Shown piece by piece: positions 17,556-26,173 of a DNA stretch of 64,000 bases. Source of the DNA: Candidatus Aminicenantota bacterium (GTDB lineage Bacteria; Acidobacteriota; Aminicenantia; UBA2199); NCBI GenBank assembly GCA_016934745.1, contig JAFGSF010000002.1:39226-103225 (forward strand), given 5' to 3'. Below the pieces are notes generated by a model. The model was not told where the DNA came from. It searched no databases and saw only the letters and a list, made by a program, of their open reading frames with translations. The number at the start of each line of letters is the position of its first letter. The stretch's first letter is position 1. A program made the translations under genes and the position numbers.

Positions 17556-18784
17556 GAGTTCAGGTCCTTGAGCGAAATTTTAATTTGATCCTGGCTGGCC
17601 ATGTCCTTGATGGAGACCGCTTCGCTTTTAATCTCGTCTTCTGCCAGAACCATGGTGAAGGCAGCAGCAACCTTGTCGGCTTTTTTAAACTGTTTTTTCA
17701 GGTTCTTGCCCTGATAATCAAGGTAGACCGGGCAGCCATGCGCACGAAGCACTTGAGCGAGTTGGATGGCGTTGGGCAGCCATTTCGGGTCCTGGTAAGC
17801 CACGAACATGATTTTGGGCCGGGGAAGGGTCAGGTGTCGCAGGTGCAGGATGATGCGCTCCATGCCGGCGGCAAAACCGATAGCAGCCATGTCGGGTCCG
17901 CCCAGTTCCTTGATCAGGTTGTTGTAGCGGCCTCCGCCCAGCAGTGCGTTCTGGGCGCCGAGCTGTCCCGATGTCACTTCGAAAGCGGTCTTTGTATAGT
18001 AGTCCAGTCCACGCACCAGGCGCGGATTAAGCAGAAAAGGGACATTCATCCAGCTCAGGGCTTCGCGCACGATCTTGAAATGATCCCGACACTCCGAACA
18101 CAAATGGTTGCCGAGCAAGGGGAAACGCTTGGCCGTTTCAGCACATTCGGGCAGCTTGCAGTCGAAGATGCGCAACGGGTTGGCGCTAATTTTGCGCTGG
18201 CAGTCGGCGCAAAGGCCGCTTTGCTCTGCCCTGGCAGCCTTTCGCAATATTTCCAGGTATCCGGGACGGCATTGCGGGCAGCCCACGGAATTGATTTCCA
18301 GCTTGATATCGGCGATCTTTAGATTTTTCAGGAAATCCACGGCAGAAAAAATGACCTCGGCGTCCACCTGGGGCGATTCGTCGGCAAAAACTTCGATACC
18401 GAACTGTTGAAATTGACGGTAGCGGCCTTTCTGTGGTTTGTCATAGCGGAACATGGGTCCCAGATAATAAAAACGCAGCGGAGTCACTGATTCAAAAAGA
18501 TTGTTTTCAATAACCGCCCGCACAACGGATGCCGTGTTCTCCGGACGCAAGGTTAGGCTGCGGCCGGCCTTGTCGCTGAAGGTGTACATTTCCTTTTGCA
18601 CGACATCGGTCTCACTGCCGATACCGCGGCTGAACAATTCGCTATGTTCGAAAATCGGGGTGCGGATTTCCCGGTACAGGAATTTCTGGTAATAGGCATG
18701 GATGGAATTTTCAAGAAACTGCCATTTTTGGATTTCTGGGGAAAAAATGTCCCGGGTGCCTTTCGGCGCTTTGATTTCGTTCAT
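17534..18784 (-). CDS. hisS: Histidyl-tRNA synthetase
   Basis: A class II synthetase of 416 residues. It starts MNEIKAPKGTRDIFSPE, then has motif 1/2 blocks including TLRPENTASVVRAVIE and FRYDKPQKGRYRQFQQFGIE, the histidine signature VRGLDYYTKTAFEV, and GFAAGMERII (motif 3). The C-terminal anticodon domain follows. GGAGTACTT before ATG 18784 sets the start. Four cysteines in two pairs (CPQC, CADC) and one CSEC in the insertion domain could bind zinc. It is first in a hisS-aspS(-POT) unit. Confidence 0.96.
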   Translation of the reverse strand: MNEIKAPKGTRDIFSPEIQKWQFLENSIHAYYQKFLYREIRTPIFEHSELFSRGIGSETDVVQKEMYTFSDKAGRSLTLRPENTASVVRAVIENNLFESVTPLRFYYLGPMFRYDKPQKGRYRQFQQFGIEVFADESPQVDAEVIFSAVDFLKNLKIADIKLEINSVGCPQCRPGYLEILRKAARAEQSGLCADCQRKISANPLRIFDCKLPECAETAKRFPLLGNHLCSECRDHFKIVREALSWMNVPFLLNPRLVRGLDYYTKTAFEVTSGQLGAQNALLGGGRYNNLIKELGGPDMAAIGFAAGMERIILHLRHLTLPRPKIMFVAYQDPKWLPNAIQLAQVLRAHGCPVYLDYQGKNLKKQFKKADKVAAAFTMVLAEDEIKSEAVSIKDMASQDQIKISLKDLNSWLKKNY

Positions 18785-18927
18785 AAGTACTCCGTTGATT
18801 TTAAAGCCCCATGGCAAGTTCGAAAAATTCTTGGCTTTTTAGAATAAATTTTAAATTTGCCGGCCATAGCTCGTATCCGCTTTTGATGGGTTGAAGTTTT
18901 CATGATTTTTTTTGTTGCCTTGATATC

Positions 18928-19407
18928 TCACTTTTTAAAAGCGTTATAGATGACCTGGAAAATTTTATCGAGGTCAAAAGAAAGGACCCGAGTTTGGCCG
19001 GTTGTGGCCATGAAATTGGCATCTCCCTGCCAGCGGGGAACGATGTGCTGATGAAAGTGATCCGTGATCCCGGCTCCGGCTGCCTGGCCGATGTTCATGC
19101 CGATATTGAAACCTTCGGGGTGGAAGTTTGTTTTCAGGATGGAGAGGCTGCGGTTGGTTAATTCCCACATTTCCTTCAAGTCGTTGGCTGCCAAGTGTTC
19201 CGGCGACGACAGGTGAGCGTACGGGGCAATCAGCAAGTGGCCGCTGCTATAGGGATATTTGTTCATGATGACGAAGAATTTTTCACCGCGGCGGCAGATC
19301 AGTGCTTGCTCATCTGTTTGTCGCTGCGCCCGGCAAAAAATGCAGCCATCTTCTTTTTTGGATCCGCTTATAAAATCCCAGCGCCAGGGAGCAAAAATGA
19401 ATTTCAT
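18928..19407 (-). CDS. HIT-family nucleotide hydrolase/phosphorylase (Ap4A type)
   Basis: 159 residues. The histidine triad is HFHQHIVPRW, with the middle histidine as nucleophile. An N-terminal DGCIFC pair is the usual zinc-binding half-site. MNKYPYSSGHLLIAPYAH and NIGMNIGQAAGAGITDH are the nucleotide-binding segments. The length and APWRWDFI start match the bacterial Ap4A phosphorylase-like subgroup. GGGAGCC lies upstream of the ATG, and rpsA ends 28 bp before it on the same strand. Confidence 0.9.
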   Translation of the reverse strand: MKFIFAPWRWDFISGSKKEDGCIFCRAQRQTDEQALICRRGEKFFVIMNKYPYSSGHLLIAPYAHLSSPEHLAANDLKEMWELTNRSLSILKTNFHPEGFNIGMNIGQAAGAGITDHFHQHIVPRWQGDANFMATTGQTRVLSFDLDKIFQVIYNAFKK

Positions 19408-19435
19408 TTTTCAGGCTCCCTTGGCTGGCAGGCGG

Positions 19436-21145
19436 TCATTTTTTTTTATCGAGCTCGTTTTGCAGCAAGTCGCCGATGGTTGTGACCGTGTCGTCTTCCG
19501 CTTTCATGAATTTCTTGATTTCTTCCCTTTCACGTACCTTGTTCAAGGCGCGCAGGCTGAGATAAACTTTTTTTCGTTCCGCCTCGATGCGGGCGATCAT
19601 GGCTTGGATCCGGTCACCCGGCTTGAACCTCTGCTCGAGGTCGGCCATGGGGACCTGTTCCTCATCGATGTCGCCGCTGCGGATGAAACCTTCAATATTC
19701 TTGCTGATTTCAACAATGATGCCGCCCTCGATGATTTTCTTGACGCCGACCTCGATGACATTACCGGGTTTATTCTTCGCGAAAAACGTTCTCCATTCAT
19801 TTTCCGATAAATGTTTGATTCCCAGCTGAACTTTCGAATTCCGGTCCAGTTCGTTGCTGATGATCATGGCATCGATTTCTTCGCCTTCGGTTAAAAATTC
19901 ATCCGGAGATTCGATGTGATGGAAGCTGATATCGGATATCTTGATTACCCCTTCCACTCCGGCTTCCAAACCCAGAAAAACCCGTGACTTGAGGATTTTC
20001 TTGACTTTGGCCCTGACGATTTCGCCGCGGGCGTGCTTCTCCAGGTATTTTTCTTCGGGGCGTATTTCCAATTGCTTCAGACCCAGCTTGATTTTACGTT
20101 CTTCCTTGTTGACCTCGATGACCTGTACCCACAGTTTATCGCCCACGGCGACATACTCCTCAACGGTGGTCGGCCGCCCTTCCCAGGTCAGATCGGAAAT
20201 GTGCAGCAGCCCCTCGACGCCCTCTTCCAATTCGATGAAGGCTCCAAAACTGACAATCTTAACCACCTTGGCAATCAATCTTTTGCCAATGGGATATTTC
20301 GTTTCCATGTCGGTCCAGGGATCGGTAAATTTTTGTTTGATGCCCAAGGAAATTTTTCCTTTTTCCCGGTCTATTTCCAGAACCTTCACTTCGATTTCGT
20401 CACCCTTGCGCAGTTTTTCCCTGGGGTGGTTGACGCGGCCGTAAGAAATATTGTCTTTATGAACCAGGCCCTCCAGGCCACCCAGGTCAACGAAAGCACC
20501 GTAATCCATGATCGAGGTCACCACGCCCTTGACGATCTGGCCGACTTCCAGCGATCCCAGCAGGTGCTTCAGTTTTTCCTGCTTTTCCTCTTCCAGAATA
20601 ATGCGCCGGGAAACGGTGCCGTTCTTGTCTTTTTTGTTCAGCTTGACAACCTTGAACATGAATTCCTTGCCCAGCACTTTTTTCGGGGACTTGACTTTCT
20701 GGATATCCACCTGGCTCATGGGCAGGAACATCTCTACGCCCATGTCGACCATAAAGCCTTTTTCATCGGGAGTCATTTTGGTGATGGTTCCCGCCAGTGC
20801 CGTATTGGTTTTGTAGGCGTAAAACACCTTTTCCCAGCCCTGTTGCTCATCCAGTTGCTTTTTGGAAACCGTGATGTAACCTTCCTTGAAGTTGACATTT
20901 TTGGGAAGCACAGAAATTGGATCGCCGATTTTATATTTCATGTTGCCGTTCCAATCCAATAGTTCCTGGCGATCTAAAATTCCTTCGGTTTTTTGTCCGA
21001 TATCGATAACGACACGGTTTTCGATGATATCCACGATGCGACCTTCGATCGGGGCATTGGAAGCGAGATTTTTCAGGTCATATTCCTTGACCAGTTCGGA
21101 AAAATCGTCCTGGTTGTTGGCGCTGGCATCTTTTGTGTCTGACAT
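19436..21145 (-). CDS. rpsA: 30S ribosomal protein S1
   Basis: 569 residues with six S1 RNA-binding repeats (approximately 30-100, 110-185, 197-265, 285-355, 370-440 and 455-530). Repeats three and four contain the canonical GAFVDLGGLEGLVH and GAFIELEEGVEGLLH cores. S1 binds mRNA on the 30S subunit and unfolds leaders for SD-dependent starts. AAGGAGACATGAC precedes the ATG. It is 18 bp downstream of ispH, an arrangement also seen in other phyla. A shorter S1-repeat protein is encoded at 35593. Confidence 0.93.
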   Translation of the reverse strand: MSDTKDASANNQDDFSELVKEYDLKNLASNAPIEGRIVDIIENRVVIDIGQKTEGILDRQELLDWNGNMKYKIGDPISVLPKNVNFKEGYITVSKKQLDEQQGWEKVFYAYKTNTALAGTITKMTPDEKGFMVDMGVEMFLPMSQVDIQKVKSPKKVLGKEFMFKVVKLNKKDKNGTVSRRIILEEEKQEKLKHLLGSLEVGQIVKGVVTSIMDYGAFVDLGGLEGLVHKDNISYGRVNHPREKLRKGDEIEVKVLEIDREKGKISLGIKQKFTDPWTDMETKYPIGKRLIAKVVKIVSFGAFIELEEGVEGLLHISDLTWEGRPTTVEEYVAVGDKLWVQVIEVNKEERKIKLGLKQLEIRPEEKYLEKHARGEIVRAKVKKILKSRVFLGLEAGVEGVIKISDISFHHIESPDEFLTEGEEIDAMIISNELDRNSKVQLGIKHLSENEWRTFFAKNKPGNVIEVGVKKIIEGGIIVEISKNIEGFIRSGDIDEEQVPMADLEQRFKPGDRIQAMIARIEAERKKVYLSLRALNKVREREEIKKFMKAEDDTVTTIGDLLQNELDKKK

Positions 21146-21163
21146 GTCATGTCTCCTTAACGT

Positions 21164-22006
21164 TTATAGATTCTGCAAGAAATTTTTTACGCGTTCTAGT
21201 TCTTCCGGGGCCGTCGATGCTCCGGCGGTGACGCCGATGGAGGAATATTTTGCAATTTTGGCCATTATCGCCGGTTTTTGCAAATCGGCGCAGGTTTCAA
21301 TGTGCAGCGAATTCTTGTTTTTTTCCTTGGCGATATGAAAAAGCTTTTTGGTGTTGGAAGATATTTTGCTGCCGATGACAATGATGGCATCGACTTGCGG
21401 GGCCAGTTTTTTAACGGCTTGCTGGCGGTCCTGGGTCGCCTGACAGATGGTGTTGAAAATTTCGATCTTTTCCGCTTTGTCCAGCAGGATGGCGACCACC
21501 TGCTTGAAAAATTCGCTGTTCAGGGTGGTTTGGGCCACGACGCTCATCTGCGCGCAGGCCGGCAGGGCCTCGGCCTCGGCCAAGGAATTGACGATCGTCA
21601 CCTTTCTGGCGTAGCTGCGGGCGGCGATGATCTCCGGGTGGTCCTTGTCGCCGACGATCACGATCCGGCCCTTGTTTTTATCGAGTTTTTCGATAATTTT
21701 TTGCTCTTTCTTCACCAGCGGGCAAGTGGCGTCCAGGGTGGAGATGCCTTTTTTTTGAATGTATTTTTCAACGTGGCGTGGAATGCCGTGGGTCCTGATG
21801 CAGAGCGTCTTGTTTTTTTTGATATTCCTGACCGAATCGACCGAATGGACACCCTGGGCGGCCAAATTATTCAAAACCGGGATATTGTGGATCAGCGGGC
21901 CGAAAGTTTGAATTGTATTTCCGTTTTTGAGATACTCATTGATCAATTTCAAGGCTCTTTTTACTCCAAAACAAAATCCCGCCTCTTCGGCGACTAATAT
22001 TTTCAT
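21164..22006 (-). CDS. ispH: 4-hydroxy-3-methylbut-2-enyl diphosphate reductase
   Basis: The last enzyme of the MEP isoprenoid pathway, making IPP and DMAPP from HMBPP with a [4Fe-4S] cluster. Cluster cysteines are in EEAGFCFGVKRAL, DATCPLVKKEQ and FNTICQATQDRQ. VVAQTTLNSEFF and GSKISSNTKKLF are substrate-binding segments. The length of 280 residues is normal. The start is ATG 22006, only about six bases after the predicted transcript start and without a Shine-Dalgarno site. It leads the ispH-rpsA transcript. Confidence 0.96.
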   Translation of the reverse strand: MKILVAEEAGFCFGVKRALKLINEYLKNGNTIQTFGPLIHNIPVLNNLAAQGVHSVDSVRNIKKNKTLCIRTHGIPRHVEKYIQKKGISTLDATCPLVKKEQKIIEKLDKNKGRIVIVGDKDHPEIIAARSYARKVTIVNSLAEAEALPACAQMSVVAQTTLNSEFFKQVVAILLDKAEKIEIFNTICQATQDRQQAVKKLAPQVDAIIVIGSKISSNTKKLFHIAKEKNKNSLHIETCADLQKPAIMAKIAKYSSIGVTAGASTAPEELERVKNFLQNL

Positions 22007-22018
22007 AAATAAGTACTG

Positions 22019-22047
22019 ATAATATATTATTAAGGCCTGTTTGTCAA
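22019..22047 (-). promoter_or_regulatory. Short-leader promoter of ispH-rpsA
   Basis: On the minus strand: consensus TTGACA, a 17-bp spacer and TATTAT. The predicted +1 near 22012 gives a 6-nt leader without a ribosome site. It is back to back with the hutU promoter. Confidence 0.7.
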
Positions 22048-22079
22048 GAAACAATCGCAATATCTGTTGTGTCTCATAT

Positions 22080-22108
22080 TTGACATAAATGCACTGATGG
22101 CTTATATT
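22080..22108 (+). promoter_or_regulatory. Promoter of hutU
   Basis: Consensus TTGACA, a 17-bp spacer and TATATT. The leader is about 14 nt and contains GGGAGGAAA, a strong ribosome site. No clear operator palindrome is seen. Confidence 0.7.
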
Positions 22109-22128
22109 TCCGCGGGAGGAAATCGTCC

Positions 22129-24156
22129 ATGACCAAGACCATAAAAAGTTCTTTGAATTTGTCCCTGCCCGCCGAATTGCCTGGTAAAAAAGAATTTATC
22201 GCCGGCATTCGCCGCGCCCCGGATCGGGGCTTTTCCCTGACCCCTGCCCAGACTCAGATAGCCCTGAAAAACGCCCTGCGCTACATTCCCGAGACTTTGC
22301 ATGAAGAGATCGCCCCCGAGTTTCTCGATGAATTGCTGACGCGCGGACGCATCTACGGCTACCGTTACCGCCCCGAAGGCTCGCTGAAAGCCAAGGCCAT
22401 CGACGACTATCCAGGCAGGATCGTCGAGGCCAGGGCTTTCCAGGTGATGATCGACAACAACTTGGATTTCGATGTGGCCCTGTATCCCTACGAACTGGTG
22501 ACCTACGGTGAGAGCGGACAGGTTTTCCAGAACTGGATGCAGTATCGGTTGGTCAAGCTCTACCTGCAGGAAATGACCGATCGCCAAACCCTGGTCGTTT
22601 ATTCGGGCCATCCGCTTGGGTTGTTCGAGTCCCGCCCGGATGCGCCGAGGGTCATCTCGACCAACGGCATGCTGGTTGGCATGTACGACAACCTGGCCGG
22701 CTTTAGCCAGGCAGCGGCCATGGGGGTTTCCAACTACGGCCAGATGACGGCCGGCGGCTGGATGTACATCGGTCCCCAGGGCATCGTCCACGGTACCTAC
22801 CTCACCTTGCTCAATGCCGGGCGACTGTACCTGGGTATTCCCGCCCGGGAAAACCTGGCCGGCAAGGTCTACCTGAGTTCGGGGCTGGGTGGCATGAGCG
22901 GTGCCCAGGGCAAGGCTGTGGAAATCGCCGGCGGCATCGGCGTGCTGGCCGAGGTCGACGAATCGCGCATCCAGACCCGCTACAAGCAGGGTTGGGTCGG
23001 CAAGGTCTCCGCCGACCTCGATGAGATCGCCCGCTGGATCACAGAATTCCGTAAATCTAAAAAGCCCATATCCATAGCCTATCACGGCAATGTCGTGGAT
23101 CTCTGGCAATATATGCTGGATCACGGCATCCCCATTGAGCTGGCTTCGGACCAGACCTCCTGCCACGACGCCTATGGCGGCGGCTACACACCGGCCGGGA
23201 TTTCATTCGCGGAAGGGCGGCGCCTGCTTCGTGAAAATCCCGAGCTTTTTCGCAAAAAAGTCGACGAATCATTGGTTTGTCAATTCCGCCTGATCCAAAA
23301 AATGGTGGCTCAAGGCACCCATTTCTGGGATTACGGTAATTCTTTTTTAAAGGCAGTTTTTGATGCCGGCGCTATCGATATCGCGGCCAACGGCATCGAT
23401 CCCAGCGGTGGTTTCGTTTTTCCCAGTTATGTTGAACACATTATGGGTCCCCTGGGCTTCGATTTTGGCTACGGACCGTTTCGCTGGGTTTGCCTGAGCG
23501 GTCAGGTGCAAGATCTTGCCAGGACTGACCATGCGGCCATGTCCTGCCTTGATTCGGGACGGCGGGCCATGGACCGTGACAACTACGAATGGATCAAAAA
23601 TGCCGCTAAAAACAGGCTGGTGGTCGGAACGCAGGCGCGTATCCTCTACGCCGATGCCGAGGGCCGGGTGGCGATCGCCCTGAAATTCAACGAATTGGTG
23701 CGCCGCGGCGAGATCGGTCCGGTCATGCTCGGCCGTGACCATCACGATGTTTCCGGGACCGATTCGCCCTTTCGGGAAACGGCCAATATCCTTGATGGCA
23801 GCAATGTCACCGCCGATATGGCCGTGCACAACTTTGCCGGTGATGCCGCCCGCGGCATGTCCATGGTAGTACTGTCCAATGGCGGCGGCGTGGGCATCGG
23901 CAAGTCGTTCAACGGCGGTTTCGGGCTGGTACTGGACGGCAGCGAGGCCAAGGATCGCATTATTCGTTCAGCCATGGAGTGGGACGTGATGAACGGCATC
24001 GCCCGCCGCGCCTGGGCGCGCAACGAGAACGCCATGGAAACAGCCGCTACCTGGAACGAGCAACACCACGGCCGCGGCCATGTCACCCTGCCGCATCTGG
24101 CCGACGACACGCTGGTCAGCGACTTGGTCGAGAAGAAATTCCCTGAGGAAAAATAG
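22129..24156 (+). CDS. hutU: Urocanate hydratase
   Basis: Urocanase converts urocanate to imidazolone propionate using tightly bound NAD+ as an electrophile; it is the second step of histidine breakdown. Family motifs are MYIGPQGIVHGTYLTLL, SSGLGGMSGAQGKA (NAD loop) and ELASDQTSCHDAYGGGYTPA (catalytic region). At 675 residues it belongs to the longer urocanase subgroup. No hutH, hutI or hutG is adjacent, so this is a solitary hut gene. GGGAGGAAATCGTCC precedes the ATG. Confidence 0.93.
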   Translation: MTKTIKSSLNLSLPAELPGKKEFIAGIRRAPDRGFSLTPAQTQIALKNALRYIPETLHEEIAPEFLDELLTRGRIYGYRYRPEGSLKAKAIDDYPGRIVEARAFQVMIDNNLDFDVALYPYELVTYGESGQVFQNWMQYRLVKLYLQEMTDRQTLVVYSGHPLGLFESRPDAPRVISTNGMLVGMYDNLAGFSQAAAMGVSNYGQMTAGGWMYIGPQGIVHGTYLTLLNAGRLYLGIPARENLAGKVYLSSGLGGMSGAQGKAVEIAGGIGVLAEVDESRIQTRYKQGWVGKVSADLDEIARWITEFRKSKKPISIAYHGNVVDLWQYMLDHGIPIELASDQTSCHDAYGGGYTPAGISFAEGRRLLRENPELFRKKVDESLVCQFRLIQKMVAQGTHFWDYGNSFLKAVFDAGAIDIAANGIDPSGGFVFPSYVEHIMGPLGFDFGYGPFRWVCLSGQVQDLARTDHAAMSCLDSGRRAMDRDNYEWIKNAAKNRLVVGTQARILYADAEGRVAIALKFNELVRRGEIGPVMLGRDHHDVSGTDSPFRETANILDGSNVTADMAVHNFAGDAARGMSMVVLSNGGGVGIGKSFNGGFGLVLDGSEAKDRIIRSAMEWDVMNGIARRAWARNENAMETAATWNEQHHGRGHVTLPHLADDTLVSDLVEKKFPEEK

Positions 24157-24171
24157 TCCTGACAAAAACGA

Positions 24172-24200
24172 TTGAATCATGGGCGGTTTTGCCGTATAAT
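24172..24200 (+). promoter_or_regulatory. Promoter of the speE-speD-like fusion
   Basis: TTGAAT, a 17-bp spacer and perfect TATAAT. It sits 15 bp after the hutU stop, so the fusion gene has its own transcript start near 24207. The leader of about 30 nt contains AAGGAG. Confidence 0.7.
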
Positions 24201-24238
24201 TGAGCTTGCTAGCTGACCGGAACAAGGAGAAAATGCCC

Positions 24239-26002
24239 ATGGGATTAGTTAAAAAAGGTAAGAATCTCTGGTTCTTTGAAGATCTCTATACTGATGCCAC
24301 CTATGGTTTTCAAGTGTCGCAGGTGATCGTGCCCGAAACCGACACCGGCTTCCAGAAGCTGATGATCCTGGAGACCGACCGTTTCGGTCGGGTGCTGGTG
24401 CTGGACGGCATCGTGCAGTTGACCGAAGAAGACGAGGGCATCTATCACGAATGGATCGCCCATTGGCCCATCTTTGCCCTGAACCGGCCGGCTAGGCACG
24501 TGCTGATCATCGGCGGCGGTGACTGCGGCGTGGCCCGGGAAGTGCTGCGCCACAAATCGGTTGAAAAAGTGACCATGGTCGAGATCGACCGCATGGTCTG
24601 CGACCTGTGTCGTGAGCATATGCCCGCCGTGTGCGAAGGTGTCTACGAAGACCCCCGGTTTAAATTGATCATCGGCGACGGTGCCGAAGTGATCCGCCAG
24701 ATGAAGGGCAAGTGCGACGTGATTGTTATCGATTCCACCGATCCGATCGGTCCGGCCAAGAGTTTGTTCAACACCGATTTTTACCAGAGCGTCTATGACG
24801 CCTTGGTCGAAGGCGGCATCACCATCCACCAGACCGGGGCACTGATCCTGCAGCCTTTCGAAGCGCCGGGAAGCTGGCGCCAGATCGAGCGTTCCTTTGA
24901 CGACGTGCGCGTGGTGCAGTTTTCCAACGTCAGTTATATGGGCGGCCCTTTCAGTTTGACGGCCGGCTCCAAGGGCAAGGGCGTTTTCAAGAAAGCCGAG
25001 CGCAATGCCCAGAAAGCGTTCAAGAAAGCGGGGATCAGGACCAGTTGGTACTCGCCGCAGATATCGGCCGTTCCCTATCCCGAGTTCCAGAAGCGGCTGG
25101 AGACCGACAAGTACGGCGAAGAGATCGTCATGGACATCGAGCTCCCGGCCAACAGCCGGCCCAATGCCAGGCAGGTGTCCAAGTGGGCCCTGCAGACGTG
25201 CGATGCCATCAATATGTTGGCATTCGGCGAACCGATCTTTGCTGGCGACAAGCTGGTCGATGGCGAAACGCTGGTGCAATATGTCGAGACCAGCGCCATC
25301 AGCTACCGGCGCTACGGGCGGGCCGGAGTGCTCAACTGTTTCACCTGCGCCGCCCTGCCTGTGGAAGATGCCATCCGTTTTTCGCTTGAATACTTCAAGA
25401 CTGGAAAAGCATTATGCTGGCACTTGCCGCGCGGGTCCTTTGCCGACATAAAAAAAATTAGGCAAGGCACGCGGATTTTTGAATACGACTTGGCCCATGC
25501 CGGAATCTCCCGGGTATTCCAGCCGCGGTTAATCGAAAGCGCCGAGGCATTCAGCCGCGATTTTGGCTTTTTCAAGGAAAAGGGGCCTGAGCAATTTGAA
25601 CTGATCCTGGACCTTTATAATTGCGACTATAGCAAAATATCCAGTTCGGCCGCCGTGGCCCGCTGGGCGGGAAGTGATTTTCCGAAAATCACCGGCCTTA
25701 AAGCGGTTGGGCAGGCTGACGCCCCCGATTTCGGTCATGCCAAAAAGAAGACGGCCGGTCCCTCGGTGGTGCAACTGCTTGAAGGCGGATCGAATATCAG
25801 CCATTATTCGGTCAATTGGCTTATGATTGTGGTCAATATCGTTTCCAAAAAGAGGTTTTCCCTGGAAAAAACCATCCGCCAGACCATGAAGTATTTCAAG
25901 GGGACGTATGCGGTTTGCTGGCTACTGCCCCGGGGGAACTCCGGGCAGCCCTTGAAGCAGGTGGCCGAAAACACTTTTATTTTTGCCGTAGAAGCCAAGT
26001 GA
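24239..26002 (+). CDS. Spermidine synthase (SpeE) fused to two degenerate AdoMet-decarboxylase-like domains
   Basis: Residues about 5-285 are a polyamine aminopropyltransferase: LIIGGGDCGVAREVLRHK, MVEIDRMV, IGDGAEVIRQM and DVIVIDSTDPIGPAKSLF are all in place. The remaining 300 residues read as two SpeD-fold repeats. The first has VETSAISYRRYGRAGVLNCF followed by TC, corresponding to the ESHISIHTWPE...DVFTC region; the serine and cysteine remain but the cleavage glutamate and catalytic histidine do not. The second, at EGGSNISHYSVNWLMIVVNI, keeps a serine only. AAGGAG fits the ATG at 24239 best (24233 is also possible). The C-terminal half may be regulatory or have a new decarboxylase function. 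Confidence 0.8.
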   Translation: MGLVKKGKNLWFFEDLYTDATYGFQVSQVIVPETDTGFQKLMILETDRFGRVLVLDGIVQLTEEDEGIYHEWIAHWPIFALNRPARHVLIIGGGDCGVAREVLRHKSVEKVTMVEIDRMVCDLCREHMPAVCEGVYEDPRFKLIIGDGAEVIRQMKGKCDVIVIDSTDPIGPAKSLFNTDFYQSVYDALVEGGITIHQTGALILQPFEAPGSWRQIERSFDDVRVVQFSNVSYMGGPFSLTAGSKGKGVFKKAERNAQKAFKKAGIRTSWYSPQISAVPYPEFQKRLETDKYGEEIVMDIELPANSRPNARQVSKWALQTCDAINMLAFGEPIFAGDKLVDGETLVQYVETSAISYRRYGRAGVLNCFTCAALPVEDAIRFSLEYFKTGKALCWHLPRGSFADIKKIRQGTRIFEYDLAHAGISRVFQPRLIESAEAFSRDFGFFKEKGPEQFELILDLYNCDYSKISSSAAVARWAGSDFPKITGLKAVGQADAPDFGHAKKKTAGPSVVQLLEGGSNISHYSVNWLMIVVNIVSKKRFSLEKTIRQTMKYFKGTYAVCWLLPRGNSGQPLKQVAENTFIFAVEAK

Positions 26003-26116
26003 ATTTTTCCCAATTTTAATGTCAATTCCTTGGAGATTACTGAAGAATAATTAATTAACCTAATAAATCTGACAATAATGCACTAAATTAATTGTAACAA
26101 TTCTATTATTAATTTG

Positions 26117-26145
26117 TTGACAAACATGTTATTTTAATTTATATT
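26117..26145 (+). promoter_or_regulatory. Promoter of dnaK
   Basis: Consensus TTGACA, a 17-bp spacer and TATATT in an A/T-rich stretch. The leader of about 22 nt carries AAGGAG. It looks like a vegetative sigma70 promoter. A short AATTGT/ACAATT inverted repeat (26089-26101) lies just upstream but is not a CIRCE element. Confidence 0.7.
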
Positions 26146-26173
26146 ATTAATATTCAAATTTAAGGAGTGACAT

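Noticed and set aside
20033..20962. 309-codon plus-strand frame
   Set aside because: Antisense shadow of rpsA; repeats in it only mirror the S1 repeats.
22102..23166. Long 354-codon open frame on the minus strand
   Set aside because: It is antisense to hutU, whose motifs are unmistakable. High G/C at third positions keeps the opposite frame open.
24245..25279. 344-codon minus-strand frame
   Set aside because: Antisense shadow of the spermidine synthase domain; no homology-like motifs and no ribosome site.
26089..26101. AATTGT/ACAATT inverted repeat before dnaK as a CIRCE or heat-shock operator
   Set aside because: It is short, A/T-rich and lacks the TTAGCACTC arms of CIRCE, so it is not called as an operator.
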